This document shows, in pieces, positions 1-6,305 of a stretch of DNA of 9,530 nt. Origin of the DNA: CAZAFM01 sp964484395 (lineage in GTDB: Bacteria > Campylobacterota > Campylobacteria > Campylobacterales > CAZAFM01); assembly GCA_964484395.1 (NCBI GenBank), contig CAZAFM010000086.1, positions 1-9,530 of the forward strand, read 5' to 3'. The position numbers were made by a program, and so were the translations under genes. The notes under the pieces are model-generated. The model ran no database searches. It had not been told where the DNA came from and saw nothing but the letters and a program-made list of their open reading frames with translations. How positions within the stretch are numbered: the first letter of the stretch is position 1; each line of letters starts with the position of its first letter.

Positions 1-439
1 AAAGTCCAGAATATGGATTGTTATCAACCACACCTCTTATCTCATAGAGATCATAGCCCATTTTTTTAGCACTTTTGGCGATATTTTCACATCTAGCATC
101 TGCTTTATATGAGCCTATACCAAACTCTAGACAACTAAATAGGTGAATTTTTCTAGGCTTTCTGATATCTTTTACAACCATAACTGGCTCCTCTTCTACC
201 TCTGTATCAGGCTCATTTTCTTGTGAGCGACTATATGGGCTAGATTCTTGGCTTCTCTCTAGTTGCTCTACTTTTTTAGCTAATGCATCTCTTTGTTCCT
301 CTATCTGGCTTACATCTTGGTTTTTGTTTTGTGTATATAGATAGTAAATCACCACACCACTAAGAAAAAGCAGTAGAAAAAGTATGATAACAAGTATACT
401 TAGCCCAACATTCTGTGAGTTATTTGACTGATTTTCCAT
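1..439 (-). CDS. Membrane-anchored protein of unknown function, 3' part outside the window
   Basis: The reading frame starts at ATG 439-437 and stays open to the left edge (146 codons seen). The N-terminus is MENQSNNSQNVG, followed by one hydrophobic segment at about residues 12-35, then a Gln/Glu/Lys-rich probable coiled coil (about 42-66), an acidic Ser/Glu linker and a folded-looking part with KIHLFSCLEFGIG, ARCENIAKSAKKMGY and EIRGVVDNNPYSG. No signal peptidase site is obvious, so a single-pass inner-membrane protein with a periplasmic C-terminus is the simplest reading. The last part faintly recalls OmpA-like domains (helix, then a strand with I.G..D), and two cysteines 14 residues apart could pair, but neither point is secure. 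The start is supported by AAGGAG 7 nt upstream, inside the end of the STAS gene, whose TAG directly abuts this ATG. Translational coupling is therefore likely. Function is not recognised. Confidence 0.8.
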   Translation of the reverse strand, partial: MENQSNNSQNVGLSILVIILFLLLFLSGVVIYYLYTQNKNQDVSQIEEQRDALAKKVEQLERSQESSPYSRSQENEPDTEVEEEPVMVVKDIRKPRKIHLFSCLEFGIGSYKADARCENIAKSAKKMGYDLYEIRGVVDNNPYSGL

Positions 440-739
440 CTAGCCTCTCCTTATTTTGAGTGTGTCCATTAGATTTAGTCTATTCATAGTTTCAAGAAGC
501 TTTTTGGAGTATACTACTACAGATATAGGTTTTTTACTTGTAAAGATACTCTTTATCATAAGACCTATGAGTGCAGAAGAGATTGTATCGCTGTTTTTTA
601 TGTGTATCTCTACACTTTGAGCATCCTCAAGTCCGCTACTTAGTGCTGATTTGAACTCTGAAATCTCATCAAAGCTTTTAATAATACCATCAAGCTCTAG
701 TATGTATATCTCGTCCTTTTTGTATCCATGTACTTCCAT
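440..739 (-). CDS. Small STAS-like (anti-anti-sigma fold) protein
   Basis: A 99-residue protein whose layout fits a single STAS domain: a first strand (YILELDGII, 12-20), a helix (FDEISEFKSAL), a central strand (SVEIHIKNSD, 42-51), the loop/helix start TISSALIGLM (52-61), a strand (ISVVVYS) and a last helix (KLLETMNRLNLMDTLKI). In SpoIIAA-type proteins the residue phosphorylated by a partner kinase sits at the start of the central helix, and Ser54 or Ser55 is in that place here. This is a structural reading by eye, not a database match. The start has AAAGGAG 4 nt upstream (744-749). The gene follows the J-domain gene after 41 nt and abuts the membrane-protein gene, so the three probably form one operon. 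No anti-sigma kinase or phosphatase is visible nearby, so its partner is unknown. STAS domains also serve in transporters and stressosomes. Confidence 0.75.
   Translation of the reverse strand: MEVHGYKKDEIYILELDGIIKSFDEISEFKSALSSGLEDAQSVEIHIKNSDTISSALIGLMIKSIFTSKKPISVVVYSKKLLETMNRLNLMDTLKIRRG
447..452 (-). promoter_or_regulatory. Ribosome binding site inside the preceding gene
   Basis: AAGGAG on the minus strand, 7 nt before the ATG at 439. It lies in the last codons of the STAS-like gene (encoding Ile-Arg-Arg), so the membrane-protein gene is read from a site overlapped by its upstream neighbour. This decides the ATG at 439 as the start and supports coupled translation across the TAG|ATG junction. 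Confidence 0.8.
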
Positions 740-780
740 CTTGCTCCTTTATGCTGATACTATGATACCAATTTCCAACT

Positions 781-1572
781 TTAAGCTGCAAGATGTCTGC
801 TACTTTTTATAAAATCATACGCCTCTTGTATCTTTCTGAATTTTTTTGTATAACTCTCTACAACCTCATGGTCATGCCCATAGACATTATCAGGATGATA
901 TGTTCTAGCAAGACTTAAAAACCTCTCCCTTACACTCTCAAAGCTCTCATCACTGTTTAGATTTAGTACTTTATAAGACTCTCTTAGAAGCTTCTCTTGT
1001 TTGGTAAGATATGAAGGAGTAGCCTCAAATCCATCAAACTCAAACTTCTCATACTCGAATTCTAAAGAGACATTAAAGATAGTTTTTTTAGTCATAGAGC
1101 TCATCATCCCTTCCCAAAACTCTGGGTTTCCACTATCTAAGAAAAATCTTGTCTTATCATGAGATATTATCCTATCTCTAAACTTTGCTATAAGATAGCG
1201 CTTAGCTAGGCGGTTTTGCTTACTTAATACCATAGAGACTTTTTTGTGATTTATGAAGTTTGTAAAGACTTTTACATGATCTACTACTGCTCTATCATCT
1301 CTGCTTTTTAGGCGGATAGGCATATCAGTCATTTCTAGGATTTTACTTGAAGGTGTCTTTTTTATCTCTGTGTTTGAAGATATATGATAAGCCCAATTTA
1401 AAAAGTAGTCTCTTCTATACTTCTCACTACTACCTGTGAAGATTAGTATGGAGTTTGAGAGATTAAATGATGAACTAAAGTATTTACCTACAAACTCTTT
1501 TGCTTTTTTCTCAAAGTATGAGTTTTTGTCAACATCTATCTGTATCCATCTCTCATAAAGGGACATTTCCAT
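781..1572 (-). CDS. Protein with C-terminal J-domain (DnaJ-like co-chaperone)
   Basis: A 263-residue protein. Residues about 194-258 form a J-domain: ESYKVLNLNSDES (helix I), VRERFLSLARTYHPD (helix II and the HPD tripeptide at 226-228, essential in this family for stimulating DnaK ATPase), then KKFRKIQEAYDFIKSS (helix III). The J-domain is at the C-terminus, unlike canonical DnaJ, and there is no Gly/Phe region or zinc centre. Residues 1-190 are basic and soluble-looking and are not recognised; they may choose the client. A cytoplasmic co-chaperone that recruits DnaK to one particular partner is the likely role. The start ATG at 1572 has GGAGAG 6 nt upstream; a second in-frame ATG at 1566 is less well spaced. 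It is first in a run with the STAS-like and membrane-protein genes and is preceded by an operator-like palindrome at 1605-1618. Confidence 0.9.
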   Translation of the reverse strand: MEMSLYERWIQIDVDKNSYFEKKAKEFVGKYFSSSFNLSNSILIFTGSSEKYRRDYFLNWAYHISSNTEIKKTPSSKILEMTDMPIRLKSRDDRAVVDHVKVFTNFINHKKVSMVLSKQNRLAKRYLIAKFRDRIISHDKTRFFLDSGNPEFWEGMMSSMTKKTIFNVSLEFEYEKFEFDGFEATPSYLTKQEKLLRESYKVLNLNSDESFESVRERFLSLARTYHPDNVYGHDHEVVESYTKKFRKIQEAYDFIKSSRHLAA

Positions 1573-1604
1573 AGACTACTCTCCGAGCTTTTTTTAAGTA
1601 ATAC

Positions 1605-1618
1605 AACTAAATATAGTA
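1605..1618. promoter_or_regulatory. Operator-like palindrome upstream of the J-domain gene
   Basis: AACTAAATATAGTA has the half-site layout ACT-N6-AGT also found twice in front of the nearby XRE-type regulator (TACT-N6-AGTA at 1894-1907 and 1926-1939). It lies 33 nt before the J-domain start, where a promoter or leader is expected. It overlaps a second perfect palindrome, TAGTAATACTA, at 1614-1624. Its use by the regulator is inferred from similarity only. Confidence 0.4.
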
Positions 1619-1673
1619 ATACTACTTCCTACAATCTATAGCTTGCTGAAGCAAAAAGAGTTCCTATATTCTA

Positions 1674-1889
1674 CTACTCACATAGTCCACTAGTTTTTAT
1701 AGCTTTTTTCACACTTAAGCTTTTTTGAGCCTCAGAGTATAGGTCTAGCCAACTATCTACCCAATGGGGTATGTTTTTACTACTACCCCAATTTATAACT
1801 GTCTGGTACTTTAATCCCACAAGAGAGGCGAACTGCTTCTTATTCAGCCCTGCCTTGCTTAGTTTTACTTTTAACTCTTCATTACTCAT
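1674..1889 (-). CDS. Small Cro/CI-type (XRE) helix-turn-helix regulator
   Basis: A 71-residue protein. Residues about 5-45 hold a helix-turn-helix: NEELKVKLSKAGL (helix 1), NKKQFASLVG (helix 2), LKYQTVINWGSS (recognition helix 3), followed by NIPHWVDSWLDLY. The pattern NW(G)xx-xIPxWVxSWL is, from memory, common to short chromosomal HTH proteins of Campylobacterota. There is no dimerisation or sensor domain beyond the short basic tail. The start ATG at 1889 has only a weak AGAG upstream; operator copy A begins at the very next base, so a bound repressor would cover the leader. A TATAAT at 1920-1925 on this strand overlaps operator copy B, pointing to autorepression. It lies 101 nt upstream of the J-domain operon on the same strand and divergent from the coiled-coil ORF. 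Its target genes are inferred, not shown. Confidence 0.85.
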   Translation of the reverse strand: MSNEELKVKLSKAGLNKKQFASLVGLKYQTVINWGSSKNIPHWVDSWLDLYSEAQKSLSVKKAIKTSGLCE

Positions 1890-1946
1890 TATATACTCTA
1901 AATAGTAGGTTTTTTTAAAATTATATACTAAAAATAGTATGTTTTT
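1890..1946. repeat. Two tandem 25-bp operator-like repeats
   Basis: Copy A (1890-1914) and copy B (1922-1946) agree at 22 of 25 positions and start 32 bp apart, about three helical turns, so proteins on both would face the same side. Each holds TACT-N6-AGTA; in copy B the palindrome is extended to ATACTA-AAAA-TAGTAT (1925-1940). The pair fills the space just upstream of the XRE-type gene and covers its probable -10 box. This is the classic arrangement for an autoregulated divergent promoter region. Confidence 0.65.
1920..1925 (-). promoter_or_regulatory. Probable -10 box of the XRE-type regulator gene
   Basis: The minus strand reads TATAAT here, which would give a transcript starting near 1913 with a leader of about 24 nt. 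No clear -35 box is present, as is usual for main-sigma promoters in this phylum. It overlaps operator-like copy B. Confidence 0.45.
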
Positions 1947-2007
1947 AATAAAAGTTAAAACTAAAAAGCTGTAAAATATATTTATATTTAAAATTTAAGG
2001 GCACAAA

Positions 2008-2196
2008 ATGAAAAAAGCGAAAAAAAGACTTGAGTTTTTAGTAGAAGAGATTGATTCTATAAAAGAGACAATGAGTGGTAAAGATAGAGAGATAAAAATA
2101 CTAAAAGAGGTCATCTTAGAGCTAAAAAAGTGTAATGACATTCTTTTGAAAGAAAATCTACAGTTTAAAGAGAAGGTTGGTTACTGTAGGTTTTGA
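2008..2196 (+). CDS. Small coiled-coil protein, unknown function
   Basis: A 62-residue ORF that is almost entirely charged heptads: KKRLEFLVEEIDSIKETM and REIKILKEVILELKKCNDIL, with two cysteines (Cys42 and near the C-terminus). No signal peptide or membrane segment. It is believed real because AAGGG (1997-2001) lies 6 nt before the ATG, a TAAAAT -10-like box occurs at 1972-1977, and it is divergent from the XRE-type gene across the operator repeats. It could be an oligomerising partner or antirepressor of that regulator, but nothing in the sequence proves this. It stops about 106 nt before htpG, which has its own promoter-like box. Confidence 0.6.
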   Translation: MKKAKKRLEFLVEEIDSIKETMSGKDREIKILKEVILELKKCNDILLKENLQFKEKVGYCRF

Positions 2197-2259
2197 GTAT
2201 CTATAACTTAATTAGTCAATAAACTTTATAGTAGTAGTATCAACTTAGCGATTTTATGA

Positions 2260-2265
2260 TATAAT
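2260..2265 (+). promoter_or_regulatory. Probable -10 box of htpG
   Basis: A perfect TATAAT 37 nt before the htpG ATG would start transcription near 2272 and leave a leader of about 30 nt ending with AAGGAG (2291-2296). No CIRCE inverted repeat and no HspR-type repeat was found by eye around it, so heat-shock control, if any, is not visible here. Confidence 0.55.
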
Positions 2266-2302
2266 TGCCAATACGAAACAATAAACTTTCAAGGAGAAGC
2301 GT

Positions 2303-4144
2303 ATGGCGAAACATCAATTTAATGCTGAGATTAATCAATTACTACATCTAATGATAAACTCTTTGTATTCAAATAAAGAGATTTTTTTAAGAGAGCTTGT
2401 TTCAAACAGCTCTGATGCGATAGATAAACTAAAGTATCTAACCATCACAAATGATGACTTTAAATCACTAGAGTTCTCACCTAAAATCACTATCAAAATA
2501 GACAAAGAGGCTAAAACTCTTACTTTGAGTGATAATGGTATAGGTATGAATGAAGAGGACTTAGTAGAGCATCTAGGGACTATAGCAAAGTCTGGAACTA
2601 AGTCTTTTGTAGAAAAGCTTAGTGGTGATGCAAAAAAAGACTCAAACCTTATAGGGCAGTTTGGAGTTGGGTTTTACTCAGCTTTTATGGTCTCATCCAA
2701 GATAGAGGTTGTTGCCAAAAAAGCAGGTGAAGAGAAAGCATACAGATGGATAAGCGCAGGAAAAGGTGAGTATGAGATAGAAGAAGCCATGAAAGAGTCT
2801 CAAGGTGTAGATGTCATTATGCACATAAGAGATGAAGATAGTGAGTTTCTAGAGGGCTATCGTATTGAATCCATCATCAAAAAATACTCAAATCACATAC
2901 CTTTCCCAATATACAAAGAGAGCTTTGATGAGGAGAAAAAGGAAGTAAAAGAGGAGCAGATAAACAAAGCTTCAGCCCTATGGAGAGTGAGTAAATCAGA
3001 GCTAAAAGATGAGGACTATAAAGAGTTTTATAAAACCATCTCCCATGACTCAGATGAGCCACTACACTGGCTACATACAAGAGTGGAGGGCTCCTTTGAG
3101 TACACTACACTTTTTTATATCCCAAAACACGCTCCTTTTGATATGTTCAGGATGGATTATCAACCAGGTGTGAAACTCTACATCAAAAGAGTTTTTATCA
3201 CAGATGATGAAAAAGAGCTTATGCCAACATATCTTAGGTTCTTAAGAGGTGTCATAGATAGTGAAGACCTGCCTCTAAATGTAAGCCGTGAGATACTTCA
3301 GCACAACAGACTTCTAGCTAAAATCAAGCAGACTTCAGTCAAAAAGGTCCTAACAGAGCTAGAAAAAATGGCTGAAAATGATAAAGAGAAATACAAAGAG
3401 TTCTACAAAGAGTTTGGAAAAGTGCTAAAAGAAGGACTGTACACAGACTTTGAAAACAAAGATACTATTTTAAACCTAGCAAGATTTAAATCCACCAAGA
3501 GTGATGAGCCTATAAGCCTCAAAGAGTACAAAGAAAACATGAAAGAGGATCAAAAGGCTATCTACTACATATTAGGTGAAGATGCAGATGCTCTAAAACA
3601 CTCACCATTAATTGAGGGCTTTAAGAAAAAGGACATTGAAGTTCTTCTAATGGATGATGAGATAGATTCAGTCTCACTCCCTATGATAGATGAGTATGAT
3701 GGAGTTAAGCTTCAAAACATAAGCTCTACAAGTGCAGATGATGATATCGAAAAAGTAGCTACAGAGGATGAAGAGAAATTCAAACCGATAGTTGAAAAGA
3801 TAAAAGAGACACTAAAAGATAGAGTTAAAGAGGTAAAACTCACAAAAAGACTAAGTGAGTCTCCATCATGTATAGTCTTAGATGAAAATGACCCTGATTT
3901 TAGCATGCAAAGGCTTATGGAGCAAATGGGACAAGCTGCAAATATGCCTCCTGTGAAGCCTATTTTAGAGATAAACCCAGATCACGAGATATTTGGCAAG
4001 CTCCTTCTATCTCAAGATGACTCAATGATAGAGGACATCTCCCACCTACTTCTTGATGAAGCAAAACTCCTAGAAGGACAAAAGATTGATAGTATGGCAG
4101 AGTTTATAAAAAGAGTAAACAGAGTCCTACACAAAGCTATATAA
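2303..4144 (+). CDS. htpG: Chaperone HtpG (bacterial Hsp90)
   Basis: A 613-residue protein, the usual length for bacterial Hsp90, and complete. It is a cytoplasmic homodimeric ATP-driven chaperone that acts late in folding, often after DnaK. The N-terminal GHKL ATPase domain shows RELVSNSSDAIDKL (catalytic Glu31, Mg-binding Asn35), DNGIGM (77-82, nucleotide-binding Asp77), GTIAKSGTK and the lid/glycine motif GQFGVGFYSAFMV from 118. The middle domain carries FDMFRMDY, VKLYIKRVFITDD and LNVSREILQHN (the conserved Arg that contacts ATP phosphate). The C-terminal dimerisation domain ends RVNRVLHKAI and lacks the eukaryotic MEEVD, as expected. The start has AAGGAG 6 nt upstream. The gene appears monocistronic: its own -10 box is upstream and a hairpin follows the stop directly. 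A J-domain gene lies about 730 bp upstream on the other strand, which may be coincidence. Confidence 0.98.
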   Translation: MAKHQFNAEINQLLHLMINSLYSNKEIFLRELVSNSSDAIDKLKYLTITNDDFKSLEFSPKITIKIDKEAKTLTLSDNGIGMNEEDLVEHLGTIAKSGTKSFVEKLSGDAKKDSNLIGQFGVGFYSAFMVSSKIEVVAKKAGEEKAYRWISAGKGEYEIEEAMKESQGVDVIMHIRDEDSEFLEGYRIESIIKKYSNHIPFPIYKESFDEEKKEVKEEQINKASALWRVSKSELKDEDYKEFYKTISHDSDEPLHWLHTRVEGSFEYTTLFYIPKHAPFDMFRMDYQPGVKLYIKRVFITDDEKELMPTYLRFLRGVIDSEDLPLNVSREILQHNRLLAKIKQTSVKKVLTELEKMAENDKEKYKEFYKEFGKVLKEGLYTDFENKDTILNLARFKSTKSDEPISLKEYKENMKEDQKAIYYILGEDADALKHSPLIEGFKKKDIEVLLMDDEIDSVSLPMIDEYDGVKLQNISSTSADDDIEKVATEDEEKFKPIVEKIKETLKDRVKEVKLTKRLSESPSCIVLDENDPDFSMQRLMEQMGQAANMPPVKPILEINPDHEIFGKLLLSQDDSMIEDISHLLLDEAKLLEGQKIDSMAEFIKRVNRVLHKAI

Positions 4145-4145
4145 A

Positions 4146-4167
4146 GTTTCGCCCTCTGTGGCGAAAC
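4146..4167. terminator. GC-rich hairpin between convergent genes
   Basis: GTTTCGCC and GGCGAAAC form a perfect 8-bp stem with a 6-nt loop, starting 2 nt after the htpG stop. It stands out in this AT-rich DNA. On the plus strand it is followed by A residues, not T; on the minus strand it is followed by TTTATAT. So it fits better as terminator of the convergent FUSC-like genes, or as a 3'-end stabiliser of htpG mRNA, than as a standard htpG terminator. Confidence 0.55.
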
Positions 4168-4196
4168 AAAAAAATACCCAGAAACAATAAAGCTAT

Positions 4197-5258
4197 CTAG
4201 CCTTTATTGGCAGATTTAGTAGCAAGTGAGCCTAAAATCTCCATAATCTCTATGCTTTGTGTGTATAGAGCAGCTACTTTTACGCTACTATCCCATAGTT
4301 CGCTATCTGATGAACTCTCTTTTAGCTCATATATTATTTTTTCAAACTCACCCTCTATTTCTACTTTTACACTCTCTATATCTGGGGCTTGAGTGATTTT
4401 CTTGTCAAAAAACTCACTGTACTTATAAAAAGCATCTTTTTGCAAAAAAGAGATTCTTCTTATACTACTAGATATGGTGCTATTTATGCTTATATCCAAA
4501 GAGCGTAGGTGTCCCATCTCTAAAAACCTATTTGCTAAAAGTATAGGTGTTTTGATGATGTTTTCCCTAAGCTCTCTTGGAAGGGATTTATTCCCAAAAA
4601 TACTAAACTCCCAAGCAGATTCTGCTCCTCTTCTAGTTAGCTCATCCACATCTTTTAGGTAGTTTTTTCTAGTATTTTGAATATCTTTTGGCGTGGTTTT
4701 TCCCAGAATACCATCTGCTACACTAAGACACACATCTCCTGAAGTTTTCAAAAACCTAACCCACTCATCCATAATAACACTGTTTATAGAGCTTGGAAAC
4801 ACTATAATAGCAGTTAGTACAGCTATAAATGTCCCAGCTAATGTATCTATAATCCTCTGCAAAGCCGTATCTGTAAGGTTTGTGTCTCCTAAAAGCCCAT
4901 ACCCCATAAGAACAGCTATAGTTATAAAAGTAACAGCAATTGCATAGTTTTTCTTTATCATCAGTATAATAACAACTATAGACAGAGCCATTATACTAGT
5001 GATTGATACTGTATTGTACTCTCCAATCATCATAATCAAAACTATACCAATTGGTGCTCCAATAAGAGTTCCGACTATTCTCTGGGTTGACTTTTTGATA
5101 GAAGAACCAAGCTCAGCTTGAAGTACTAAAACAACTGTAAACATCATCCAGTATATATGCCCTACTCCAAGTTTTTCACCTACAAGTGCAGCTATAAGCG
5201 TGGCAATTGCTATTCGGAGTGAGTGAATAAGTGTAGCTTTACTTATCACAATCAACAC
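4197..5258 (-). CDS. FUSC-family membrane protein, second half (aromatic-acid-exporter type)
   Basis: 353 residues. The N-terminal 155 residues contain about six membrane segments (near 13-31, 33-50, 62-79, 85-101, 106-122 and 135-153). The region YWMMFTVVLVLQ followed by SSIKKSTQRIVGTLIGAPIG is the hallmark of the FUSC_2/YccS family (fusaric acid resistance, aromatic acid efflux). Residues 156-353 are soluble and helical and presumably cytoplasmic. The substrate cannot be deduced. The start is uncertain: GTG at 5258, TTG at 5255 or GTG at 5249 all lie within or next to the 20-bp overlap with the upstream gene, none has a Shine-Dalgarno sequence, and the next ATG is inside the second membrane segment. 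Reading therefore likely depends on ribosomes finishing the upstream gene. With that partner the total (about 690 residues) equals one ordinary full-length YccS-type protein. Confidence 0.85.
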   Translation of the reverse strand: MLIVISKATLIHSLRIAIATLIAALVGEKLGVGHIYWMMFTVVLVLQAELGSSIKKSTQRIVGTLIGAPIGIVLIMMIGEYNTVSITSIMALSIVVIILMIKKNYAIAVTFITIAVLMGYGLLGDTNLTDTALQRIIDTLAGTFIAVLTAIIVFPSSINSVIMDEWVRFLKTSGDVCLSVADGILGKTTPKDIQNTRKNYLKDVDELTRRGAESAWEFSIFGNKSLPRELRENIIKTPILLANRFLEMGHLRSLDISINSTISSSIRRISFLQKDAFYKYSEFFDKKITQAPDIESVKVEIEGEFEKIIYELKESSSDSELWDSSVKVAALYTQSIEIMEILGSLATKSANKG

Positions 5259-6249
5259 TTTTTATAATGTACTCTAACTCATCTGTGATATAGTAGGCTG
5301 AAGCTAGGTACATATACTCTCTTTTATCTACGGTTTTAGAGCTTTTGACTTTTAGTATTTTGTCTTTTATTGCACCACTTTCAGCCAAAAATCGCTCCAA
5401 CTCATCTGTAGTCTTAGCTCCTCTTTGCGCCTTTTCAAAAAAAAGTGCAGTGATTAAAGAGAGATTTTCAAGCATCCTAGATACATTTTTTAACTCTCTG
5501 TCTTGATTTGTACTTTTGTACTTGTATTTTTTAAGCATAGAGGTCATATCTCTTAGCCTTACAAGCTTTTGAATAAGCATATCACACTCTTCAGGTAGCT
5601 TTTCACAGACTCTATCTTTTATACCAAGTAGCACCTCTCTGCTCTTCATACTGTTTGGCTCTATATGACCTATCAAAATCTCCTCTATTAGTTTGTAGTA
5701 CTTTCTTTTTGAGCCATTTATGATACTATCTCTTGGAATTGGTATAGCAAAAAACATCACTGCAAATACACTAATAACCGCAGCTCCATAAGCTTTAAAA
5801 AACTCCAAAAGCTCACTACTACCAACAGGACCAAATGAGCAAGATAGAGAGAACATCACAAACCCAAGAGCACCTATAAGCTTACCAGCTACTCCAAACA
5901 TACTATAAAGACCAGCTATAAACCCAGCAATAGGAACAGAAAGTAGGAAAAGTTCTGGATTTTCCTTTATAAAAGAGCCTGCCAAAACCATGACTACTAT
6001 ATTGGTGACAGAGATAAGTGTGAAAAAAAGAAGTCTACTTTTTGGTGCGTGAGCAAGTGGTAGCATATTATTAATTATGCCTACAATCAACCAGATTAGA
6101 TAGCCTTTATCAACTCCTACTGCGAAAAATAGCGCAAACCCAATAACAAAACTCATAAAAACTCTAAACACAAGTCGCCTAGAAGTTCCATCTGCATCTA
6201 TGTTTATTAAAAAATTAAAATATTTATCACTTAATGTTTCTTTTGTCAC
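5239..6249 (-). CDS. FUSC-like membrane protein, first half
   Basis: 336 residues. About six membrane segments occur in the first 170 residues (RVFMSFVIGFALFFAVGV, YLIWLIVGIINNML, LLFFTLISVTNIVVMVLAG, LFLLSVPIAGFIAGLYSMFG, LIGALGFVMFSLSCSFG, VISVFAVMFFAIPIP). A long charged helical cytoplasmic part follows (about 175-336), ending SVDCDK. The layout and weak similarity match the N-terminal half of YccS/YhfK-type FUSC proteins, which repeat the pattern of membrane block plus cytoplasmic block twice in one chain. Here the second repeat is the next gene, overlapping by 20 bp in another frame. The start GTG at 6249 has only a weak AGG upstream, but an extended -10 box is well placed at 6278-6286 and no ATG occurs before the first membrane segment. 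The family assignment for this half is less secure than for the second half. Confidence 0.8.
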   Translation of the reverse strand: MTKETLSDKYFNFLINIDADGTSRRLVFRVFMSFVIGFALFFAVGVDKGYLIWLIVGIINNMLPLAHAPKSRLLFFTLISVTNIVVMVLAGSFIKENPELFLLSVPIAGFIAGLYSMFGVAGKLIGALGFVMFSLSCSFGPVGSSELLEFFKAYGAAVISVFAVMFFAIPIPRDSIINGSKRKYYKLIEEILIGHIEPNSMKSREVLLGIKDRVCEKLPEECDMLIQKLVRLRDMTSMLKKYKYKSTNQDRELKNVSRMLENLSLITALFFEKAQRGAKTTDELERFLAESGAIKDKILKVKSSKTVDKREYMYLASAYYITDELEYIIKSVDCDK

Positions 6250-6277
6250 TACCTATCTCTGTTTAAATTCTAAAGGG

Positions 6278-6286
6278 ATTATAACA
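6278..6286 (-). promoter_or_regulatory. Extended -10 promoter of the FUSC-like gene pair
   Basis: The minus strand reads TGTTATAAT, an extended -10 (TGnTATAAT), with an expected start near 6270, about 20 nt before the GTG at 6249. It lies in the 56-nt gap behind the 92-residue ORF, so the FUSC-like pair can be transcribed independently of it. Confidence 0.55.
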
Positions 6287-6305
6287 TATCAATATTTTTA
6301 ACCAA

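Noticed and set aside
2200..2302. Possible CIRCE or HspR-type heat-shock operator before htpG, and a repeated 11-mer caataaacttt (2217-2227, 2279-2289).
   Set aside because: No TTAGCACTC/GAGTGCTAA pair or comparable inverted repeat is present, and an 11-bp repeat of this AT-rich make-up is weak evidence in a 100-bp spacer.
2877..3906. Two open frames of 64-67 codons on the minus strand inside htpG (2877-3080 and 3712-3906).
   Set aside because: They are antisense to a fully conserved gene, have Ser/Phe/Leu-biased composition typical of reverse frames and no ribosome sites.
4207..4947. Three plus-strand open frames antisense to the FUSC-like gene at 4197-5258.
   Set aside because: Reverse-frame shadows of a clear membrane protein; no ribosome site or motif.
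5255..5270. A-rich run near the FUSC gene overlap as a -1 slippery heptamer.
   Set aside because: The A run is not in the X-XXY-YYZ phase of the upstream frame, and joining the genes would need +1, not -1.
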